Source: Pseudomonas sp. (GTDB taxonomy: Bacteria > Pseudomonadota > Gammaproteobacteria > Pseudomonadales > Pseudomonadaceae). From it: a DNA stretch of 6,376 nucleotides. The position numbers and the translations under genes are program-made. The DNA is taken from assembly GCA_003488145.1 (NCBI GenBank), contig DNMQ01000246.1, positions 1 to 6,376 on the forward strand, in the 5' to 3' direction. Positions 1-6,376 of the stretch are shown one piece after another (within the stretch, counting starts at the first letter, position 1; each line of letters starts with the position of its first letter). The notes beneath the pieces were generated by a model that was given only the letters and a program-made list of their open reading frames with translations, was not told the origin of the DNA and ran no database searches.

Positions 1-400
1 GGTTGTAGTGACTCTGCGGCTCGTCGAGCTCCACCGCCATTGGCAGCGAACCGGCCGCCACCTGCGGCAGCAGATCCTGTTTCTGCGCATCGGAACCGAG
101 CTGGTTGACCAGGCCACCGGCGAAGATCACCGATTGCAGATAGGGCTCCAGGGTCAGGCCGCGACCCAGTTCGGTCATCACCAGCATGGTTTCCACGCCG
201 CCGCCGCCAAAGCCGCCGATCTCTTCGGCGAACGGTACGGCGGTCAGGCCCAGCTCGCCCAGCTGGCCCCAGAACTCGGCGGAGAAGCCCAGCTCCGACT
301 CGCTGAATTTCTCGCGCTGCTCGAACGGGTAGGCGTCGCGCACCAGGCGCGCCGCGGTGTCTTGCAGCATTTGCTGCTCTTCAGTCAGTTTGAAGTCCAT
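1..400 (-). CDS. Acyl-CoA dehydrogenase, PimD-like small subunit (partial, N-terminal 133 residues)
   Basis: This is the 5' part of a flavin-dependent acyl-CoA dehydrogenase, which would oxidise an acyl-CoA to the 2,3-enoyl-CoA in the cytoplasm. The C-terminus lies beyond the left window edge. Translation from the ATG at 398-400 begins MDFKLTEEQQMLQDTAARLV and stays open to the edge. The visible part is the N-terminal helical domain: the opening matches small-subunit family members recalled as MDF-L-EEQ-LL, followed by GLTAVPFAEEIGGFGGGGVE and then TELGRGLTLEPYL, a typical segment of this group. The FAD-binding beta domain and the catalytic region are not visible, so activity cannot be judged. 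The start is fixed by an AAGGGGG Shine-Dalgarno 7 bases upstream that overlaps the stop codon of the preceding acyl-CoA dehydrogenase gene; only 12 bases separate the genes, implying translational coupling. By analogy with PimC/PimD pairs it probably forms a heteromeric enzyme with that neighbour (inference). Family assignment is firm; the substrate is unknown. Confidence 0.9.
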   Translation of the reverse strand, partial: MDFKLTEEQQMLQDTAARLVRDAYPFEQREKFSESELGFSAEFWGQLGELGLTAVPFAEEIGGFGGGGVETMLVMTELGRGLTLEPYLQSVIFAGGLVNQLGSDAQKQDLLPQVAAGSLPMAVELDEPQSHYN

Positions 401-407
401 TGCGGTG

Positions 408-414
408 CCCCCTT
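408..414 (-). promoter_or_regulatory. Ribosome binding site overlapping a stop codon
   Basis: Minus-strand AAGGGGG sits 7 bases before the ATG of the small-subunit acyl-CoA dehydrogenase and shares its two A bases with the TAA stop (413-415) of the large-subunit gene. This overlap suggests coupled translation and balanced synthesis of the two subunits (inference from the arrangement). Confidence 0.75.
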
Positions 415-1609
415 ACAGCTCGAGAATCATCTTCGAGACGATGTTCTTCTGGATTTCGTTGGAGCCGCCGAAGATCGACAGCTTGCGCATGTTGAAGTAG
501 TCGCCGGCCAGCGATGCGCTGTAGTCGGCGTGCAAGAGATCGCCGTCGTAGTCCAGCTGCATTTCCTCTTCGAGGAATGGCAACGCGTAGGGGCCGATGA
601 CCTTGCGCAAGAGGTGAGTAATCGCCTGGCGAATCTCGGTGCCCTTGACCTTGAGGATCGAGGACTCCGCGCCCGGCACGCCGCCCTCCTTCGCCGCCGC
701 GAGGATGCGCAGGGTGCTCATCTCGATGGCCATTAGCTGCATTTCCACTTCCGCGACCTGGGCGCGGAACAACGGGTCTTCGAGCATCGGCTTGCCGTCG
801 CAGACCTCCTTCATGGCGATGCGCTTCAGATGCGCCAGCACCGCCTTGGACGAGCCGATGCCGGCCAGGCCCGTGCGCTCGTGGGTCAGCAGGTATTTGG
901 CGCAGGTCCAGCCCTGGTTTTCCTCGCCGACGAGGTTTTGCACCGGCACGCGGACGTTGTCGAAGAAGACTTCGTTGACCTCGTGGTCGCCGTCCAGGGT
1001 GATGATCGGCCGCACGCTGATGCCCGGGCTCTTCATGTCGATCAGCAGGAAGCTGATGCCGCGCTGCTGCTGGGCTTCCGGGTCGGTGCGCACCAGGCAG
1101 AAGATCATGTTGGCGTGCTGGCCGAGGGTGGTCCAGGTCTTCTGGCCGTTGACCACGTAGTGGTCGCCGTCACGCACGGCGCGGGTCTTGAGGCTGGCCA
1201 GGTCGGAGCCGGCACCGGGCTCGGAATAGCCCTGGCACCACCAGTCCTCGCCGGAAAGAATGCGCGGCAGGTAGTGGTCGATCTGCTGCTGGGTGCCGAA
1301 CTTGATGATCACCGGGGCGACCATGTTGACGCCGAAGGGCACGGTACGCGGCGCGCCGAAGGCCGAGCACTCCTCATCGAAGATGTGCTTCTCGACCGGG
1401 CCCCAGGTGGTGCCGTCCAGTTCCACCGGCCAGCCCGGCGCGTACCAGCCGCGCTTGACCAGAATCTGCTGCCAGCGCTCGTGATCCTGCTTGGACATGT
1501 GCTTGCCGAGCTTGACCTTGGCGGCGATGTCCGCCGGCAGCTCGCTTTTCAGGAAGGCGCGCACTTCATCGCGGAAGGCGAGCTCTTCGGCCGTGTAGTT
1601 GACGTTCAT
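413..1609 (-). CDS. Acyl-CoA dehydrogenase, PimC-like large subunit
   Basis: A 398-residue flavin-dependent acyl-CoA dehydrogenase, full length for the family, catalysing alpha,beta-dehydrogenation of an acyl-CoA with electrons passed to electron-transfer flavoprotein. Domains in order: N-terminal helices (about 1-120, beginning MNVNYTAEELAFRDEVRAFL), the FAD-contacting beta segment (YSEPGAGSDLASLKTRA at 128-144 and NGQKTWTT at 154-161), then the C-terminal helical bundle ending in IFGGSNEIQKNIVSKMILEL. The GGSNEIQ motif (381-387) is the flavin/dimer loop, but the Glu used as catalytic base by medium-chain enzymes is replaced here by Gly381. Glu244 or a residue from the partner subunit may act instead (inference). 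The start is the ATG with AGGA 7 bases upstream; the reading frame is open further upstream, but that stretch overlaps the 3' end of the preceding gene and is not dehydrogenase-like. It lies 43 bases after the hydratase/dehydrogenase gene and 12 before a second acyl-CoA dehydrogenase gene, the layout of heteromeric PimC/PimD-type enzymes. Substrate unknown. Confidence 0.93.
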   Translation of the reverse strand: MNVNYTAEELAFRDEVRAFLKSELPADIAAKVKLGKHMSKQDHERWQQILVKRGWYAPGWPVELDGTTWGPVEKHIFDEECSAFGAPRTVPFGVNMVAPVIIKFGTQQQIDHYLPRILSGEDWWCQGYSEPGAGSDLASLKTRAVRDGDHYVVNGQKTWTTLGQHANMIFCLVRTDPEAQQQRGISFLLIDMKSPGISVRPIITLDGDHEVNEVFFDNVRVPVQNLVGEENQGWTCAKYLLTHERTGLAGIGSSKAVLAHLKRIAMKEVCDGKPMLEDPLFRAQVAEVEMQLMAIEMSTLRILAAAKEGGVPGAESSILKVKGTEIRQAITHLLRKVIGPYALPFLEEEMQLDYDGDLLHADYSASLAGDYFNMRKLSIFGGSNEIQKNIVSKMILEL

Positions 1610-1616
1610 GGGAAAG

Positions 1617-1620
1617 TCCT
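1617..1620 (-). promoter_or_regulatory. Ribosome binding site fixing the large-subunit start
   Basis: Minus-strand AGGA lies 7 bases before the ATG at 1607-1609. It supports this start over the longer open frame reaching to 1816. A nearer upstream ATG at 1621-1623 is out of frame. Confidence 0.65.
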
Positions 1621-1652
1621 CATGCTGCGTTCGGTTTGCAGGCGGGCGGCAC

Positions 1653-3758
<2,106 letters not shown>

Positions 3759-3764
3759 GACTGG

Positions 3765-3769
3765 CCTCC
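3765..3769 (-). promoter_or_regulatory. Strong ribosome binding site of the hydratase/dehydrogenase gene
   Basis: Minus-strand GGAGG lies 6 bases before the ATG at 3756-3758. This near-perfect site fixes the start of the first operon gene. Confidence 0.85.
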
Positions 3770-3784
3770 GCTGAGTGAAATGCT

Positions 3785-3825
3785 GATTGGAATTGTAATT
3801 TCACGGAATCATGTTTCGCACAGCA
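3785..3825 (-). promoter_or_regulatory. Candidate promoter of the beta-oxidation operon
   Basis: Minus-strand TACAAT (3792-3797) differs from the -10 consensus by one base, and would start transcription about 27 bases before the ATG. The region 16-18 bases upstream has no good TTGACA match (TGCGAA at best), so an activator may be required or the call may be wrong. The -10 lies inside an AATT-AC-AATT inverted repeat, and an imperfect palindrome GAAACATGATTC (3802-3813) overlaps the spacer. Both could be operator half-sites, but neither is a convincing match to a known fatty-acid regulator site. The AT-rich patch stands out from the GC-rich surroundings, which favours a promoter here. Confidence 0.4.
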
Positions 3826-3992
3826 GAATAAAGGAGTCACGTTACGCATGTCGATAGGCCGGCATTGCCCAGCAATCAGGCGGGGCAAAGGCGCGTAATG
3901 CGCGTCAGCGCTTGATATTGCCGGCAGCCGGACCGGCGTCGGACAGCACTATCAGTCAGAGGAATGTCGCCGCCAAAGCGGGCGCGGCGGCT

Positions 3993-5225
3993 TCAGCCGG
4001 AAACGGCATGCCGCGGGGCGCGAGCGAGCAGGTCGGGGTCGATACGCAGCAAACGCACCGTCCGCTCGCCGGAAAGGGAGGCGGGCTCGACGCCTTCCGG
4101 CAGATCGATCAGCAGTCGCGTCAGGTTGAGCACCAGCGCTTCGCGGCTGAGTGCGCCGGCACCCAGTGCGTAGTAGGCCGCGATCACCTGGCGCAACTCC
4201 AGCGGCAGCGCCCATTGCGCGCGCAACGCCGAGCCAAAGCCTGCGGCCCGTTCCCGCAGGCAGCGCTGAAGACTCGACTCATCCAGCTCGCCGCCACTGT
4301 CGAGCCAGTCCTGCAGGCTGCGTAATAGCGCCAGTTCTCCGATGTTCCTCAGCAGGCCGGCGCTGAAGCAGAGCTCTCTGTCCAGCTTCAGCTGCCGCGC
4401 CAACCAGCTGGCCAGGCGTGCGGTGCGCAGCGCCTGCGCGCCAAGCTGCGCACCCAGTTCGGCCAGACGTGGCTCGATCAGCCGGGCGTTGTGCTGCAGC
4501 GCCAGCTCGGTCACCAGCTGGAGACTGCGCGCAGCGCCGAGCCGGCGCTGTGCCTCGCCCAGGCTGAGGCATGGTGCGGCCTGTTGCGTACCGCTGCTGG
4601 CGACGCTGATCAGCCGCGCGGTCACCTGCGGGTCGCGGGCCAACAGCTCTTCGAGCTCGGCGAAATCCTGATCACCGCTCTGCAGACGCTGCAGTGCCAC
4701 CAGCACCCCCTCCTGCAGCGGCGCGCCGCGGTTATGCGGGCGCATGCGCTCAAGAAAACTGTCCACGCTGTCTGTCGATGCGGGCGTCGTTATCCCTGCA
4801 CGACCGGCCGAACGCGGCAACAGTTTGTCCAGGCGCTGGCGCAAGTCGTCGAGATCATAGGGTTTGCCCAGGTAGGCGGCGGGCGCCAACGGCAGCACGG
4901 TGCGTACGCTGGCGGTATCGGTGCGCGCGCTGATCAGCACGCAGGGCAGGCGCTGGGTCGGACCGTGGCGACGCAGTTCGCGCAGCAGTTGGCGGCCATC
5001 AAGGCCATCCAGCTCACCATCGACAATCAACAGGCTGGGCACCTGACGCTTGCACAGTTCCAGCGCGGCATGCCCATCGGCCGCTGGCTGCACGCGCATA
5101 CCGGGGCGCAGTTCGCGCACCAGCTGACAAAGCTGATCCGCGCGCCAGGGCTCGTTGTAGGCAACCAGAACGAATGAAACTTGGGCGGAGATGCTCACTG
5201 CACTGCTCGCTGGAGATGTCACCAC
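3993..5225 (-). CDS. Response-regulator receiver plus HDOD domain protein
   Basis: A 410-residue predicted cytoplasmic signalling protein. Residues about 17-137 form a CheY-like receiver: Asp69 in LLIVDGELDGLDG is the phospho-acceptor, Ser99 and Lys121 (GKP) are the usual switch and Lys positions. The N-terminal acidic pair that binds Mg2+ is missing: the expected VDDEP reads AYNEP (22-26), so phosphorylation may be weak or absent. A linker (138-165) leads to an HDOD domain (about 166-360): DPQVTARLISVASSG (198-212) is the typical family segment, and GLLRNIGELALL (290-301) stands where related HD phosphohydrolases have HDIG, so no metal-dependent hydrolysis is expected. HDOD proteins are known as regulatory, non-enzymatic domains in bacterial signalling; the partner here is unknown. 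The start is uncertain: tandem GTG codons at 5225 and 5222 (AGG lies 5 bases before the second) or a third GTG at 5198, which would still retain the receiver. The gene stands alone between gabD and the beta-oxidation operon; no kinase gene is adjacent. Confidence 0.85.
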   Translation of the reverse strand: MVTSPASSAVSISAQVSFVLVAYNEPWRADQLCQLVRELRPGMRVQPAADGHAALELCKRQVPSLLIVDGELDGLDGRQLLRELRRHGPTQRLPCVLISARTDTASVRTVLPLAPAAYLGKPYDLDDLRQRLDKLLPRSAGRAGITTPASTDSVDSFLERMRPHNRGAPLQEGVLVALQRLQSGDQDFAELEELLARDPQVTARLISVASSGTQQAAPCLSLGEAQRRLGAARSLQLVTELALQHNARLIEPRLAELGAQLGAQALRTARLASWLARQLKLDRELCFSAGLLRNIGELALLRSLQDWLDSGGELDESSLQRCLRERAAGFGSALRAQWALPLELRQVIAAYYALGAGALSREALVLNLTRLLIDLPEGVEPASLSGERTVRLLRIDPDLLARAPRHAVSG

Positions 5226-5256
5226 AGCCTAGCGACGGTGTAGGTAGATGGCGAAA

Positions 5257-5292
5257 GATCCTTGAGAGGGATCGCGCCAGTGGGGGCGCGAT
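5257..5292 (-). other. Overlapping hairpins between gabD and the HDOD gene
   Basis: A perfect 8-bp inverted repeat, ATCGCGCC (5271-5278) and GGCGCGAT (5285-5292), encloses a 6-base loop. A second repeat, GATCC (5257-5261) and GGATC (5269-5273), shares three bases with the first stem, so the two cannot form at once. There is no T tract on either strand. They may be leader structure of the HDOD gene mRNA, a processing or stabilising element, or chance in GC-rich DNA. Confidence 0.4.
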
Positions 5293-5312
5293 TCTGCACG
5301 GACCTATAGCAA

Positions 5313-5343
5313 ACAGCCAGCCTCGGCCCCTGAGGCCAGCTGT
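5313..5343 (-). terminator. Intrinsic terminator of gabD
   Basis: Ten bases after the gabD stop codon the minus-strand transcript can fold a 12-bp stem (arms 5332-5343 and 5313-5324) around a 7-base loop, with two adjacent wobble pairs in the middle, followed by UU and then GCUAU. On the plus strand the same two positions would be C/A mismatches, so the fold is specific to the minus-strand transcript. The U tract is short, partly used by the stem, so efficiency may be moderate. Confidence 0.65.
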
Positions 5344-5353
5344 CGCAGGTGGC

Positions 5354-6376
5354 TCAGATGCCCATGCAGAGATACTTGATCTCCAGGTAATCCTCGATGC
5401 CGTACTTCGAGCCCTCGCGGCCGAGACCGGAGGACTTCACGCCGCCGAACGGCGCCACTTCGGTAGAGATCAGTCCGGTATTGATGCCGACCATGCCGTA
5501 CTCCAGCGCCTCGGCGACGCGGAACACCCGGCCCAGATCGCGCGCGTAGAAGTAGGAGGCCAGGCCGAACTCGGTGTCGTTGGCCTTGGCGATCGCATCG
5601 GCCTCGTCCTTGAAGCGGAACAGCGGCGCCAACGGGCCGAAGGTCTCTTCCTTGGCCACCTTGGCGCTGTCCGGCACGTCGACCAGCACGCTCGGCTCGA
5701 AATAGCTGCCGCCAAGCGCATGGGCCTGGCCGCCCGCCACCAGTCGCGCGCCCTGGGCGACGGCATCCTCGATATGCTCGCGGACTTTGGCGGCAGCGCG
5801 ATCGTCGATCAGCGGGCCGAGATCCGTGCCCTCCTCCAGGCCATTACCGACCCGCAGCCTGGCCACCGCCGCCTGAAACTTCTCGGCGAAGGCGTCATAC
5901 ACGCCATCCTGCACATAGATGCGATTGACGCAGACACAGGTCTGCCCGGCATTGCGGTACTTGGACTGCACGGCACCCTTCACCGCCTCGTCCAGATCGG
6001 CGTCGTCGAAGACGATGAACGGCGCATTGCCGCCCAGCTCGAGGGACACCTTCTTGATCCCCGGCGCGCACTGCTCCATCAGCTTGGCACCCACTTCGGT
6101 GGAGCCGGTGAAGGAAATCTTGCGCACCTTGGGGTTGGCGGTCAGCTCGTTGCCGATGTCGCCGGCCGAGCCGGTCACGACGCTGAGCACGCCCTTGGGA
6201 ATCCCGGCGCGTTCGGCCAGCTCGACCATCGCCAGTGCCGAGAACGGCGTCTGCGAAGCGGGTTTGATCACCATGGTGCAGCCAGCTGCGAGTGCCGGGC
6301 CGGCCTTGCGGGTGATCATCGCTGCCGGGAAATTCCACGGGGTGATCGCCGCGGTCACGCCGATCGGCTGCTTGAT
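5354..6376 (-). CDS. gabD: NAD(P)-dependent succinate-semialdehyde dehydrogenase (partial, N-terminus missing)
   Basis: The 3' part (340 codons) of an aldehyde dehydrogenase that oxidises succinic semialdehyde to succinate, the last step of the GABA shunt feeding the TCA cycle. The frame is open through the right window edge, beginning [20 protein letters not shown], a segment almost identical to E. coli GabD as I recall it; about 140 N-terminal residues lie outside. Numbering from the first visible residue: the oxyanion Asn is 15 (PWNFP), the cofactor segment [12 protein letters not shown] follows at 36-47, the general base Glu is 114 (LELGG) and the nucleophile Cys is 147 in GQTCVC. The C-terminal [28 protein letters not shown] signature strongly supports GabD over other aldehyde dehydrogenases. 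A GTG at 6358 is internal Val, not the start. The gene is followed closely by a terminator, and the expected partner aminotransferase gene gabT is not downstream; it may lie upstream, beyond the window. NADP preference is expected from the family but not proven here. Confidence 0.95.
   Translation of the reverse strand: MKQPIGVTAAITPWNFPAAMITRKAGPALAAGCTMVIKPASQTPFSALAMVELAERAGIPKGVLSVVTGSAGDIGNELTANPKVRKISFTGSTEVGAKLMEQCAPGIKKVSLELGGNAPFIVFDDADLDEAVKGAVQSKYRNAGQTCVCVNRIYVQDGVYDAFAEKFQAAVARLRVGNGLEEGTDLGPLIDDRAAAKVREHIEDAVAQGARLVAGGQAHALGGSYFEPSVLVDVPDSAKVAKEETFGPLAPLFRFKDEADAIAKANDTEFGLASYFYARDLGRVFRVAEALEYGMVGINTGLISTEVAPFGGVKSSGLGREGSKYGIEDYLEIKYLCMGI

Noticed and set aside
3802..3817. PsrA-type operator (GAAAC-N4-GTTTC)
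   Set aside because: Only one half-site, GAAAC, is present; the second half does not match.
3891..3941. Short GC palindromes (CGCG-taatg-CGCG and GCCGG/CCGGC) as terminator or regulatory sites
   Set aside because: Arms are 4-5 bases with no U tract and no link to a start or stop codon.
3966..3992. Hairpin just after the HDOD gene stop (GCCGCC / GGCGGC) as a terminator
   Set aside because: Only a 6-bp stem with an 11-base loop and no T tract on the minus strand; GC-rich DNA gives such stems by chance.
4279..4933. Additional frames inside the HDOD gene on both strands
   Set aside because: Arg/Ala/Pro-rich translations with no motif; the receiver-HDOD frame explains the region.
6356..6358. 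GTG as the start of the aldehyde dehydrogenase
   Set aside because: The frame continues upstream with IKQPIG, which is conserved GabD sequence, so the true start lies outside the window.

Overview
This is a GC-rich stretch with every recognisable gene on the minus strand. Codon use, protein similarity recalled by eye and strong Shine-Dalgarno sites suggest a Pseudomonas-like gammaproteobacterium. The genus is an inference, since no rRNA or other marker is present. Read in the direction of transcription (right to left), the window holds the 3' two thirds of a succinate-semialdehyde dehydrogenase gene (gabD), a solo gene for a receiver plus HDOD protein, and then a fatty-acid or dicarboxylic-acid beta-oxidation operon whose last visible gene runs off the left edge.

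Right part (5354-6376): gabD, truncated at its 5' end by the window edge. About 10 bases after its stop codon lies a good candidate intrinsic terminator (5313-5343), so the gene looks like the end of its transcript. Between it and the next gene are two more hairpins, one of them an 8-bp perfect stem.

Middle (3993-5225): a 410-residue protein with an N-terminal response-regulator receiver domain and a C-terminal HDOD domain. The receiver keeps the phospho-acceptor Asp and the conserved Lys but has lost the N-terminal acidic pair. The HDOD domain has no HD metal site. Its output and target cannot be read from the sequence.

Left part (1-3758): an operon of three genes with gaps of 43 and 12 bases. 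It encodes a fused enoyl-CoA hydratase/3-hydroxyacyl-CoA dehydrogenase (701 aa, MFE-1-like active-site layout), an acyl-CoA dehydrogenase of the PimC-like 'large subunit' type (398 aa) and a PimD-like 'small subunit' acyl-CoA dehydrogenase (N-terminal 133 residues visible). Together they would carry out the first three steps of a beta-oxidation spiral: dehydrogenation by the heteromeric flavoenzyme, hydration, and a second dehydrogenation. No thiolase or CoA ligase lies in the window; either could be further downstream or elsewhere. The operon resembles the pimelate (pim) type cluster, but the true substrate is unknown. A promoter candidate and a strong ribosome binding site precede it.

I see no mobile element, CRISPR array, tRNA, rRNA or phage gene. 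The window is mostly ordinary metabolism. The points most worth a second look are the degenerate receiver-HDOD protein, the acyl-CoA dehydrogenase lacking a Glu at the usual catalytic position, and the stacked hairpins between gabD and the HDOD gene.
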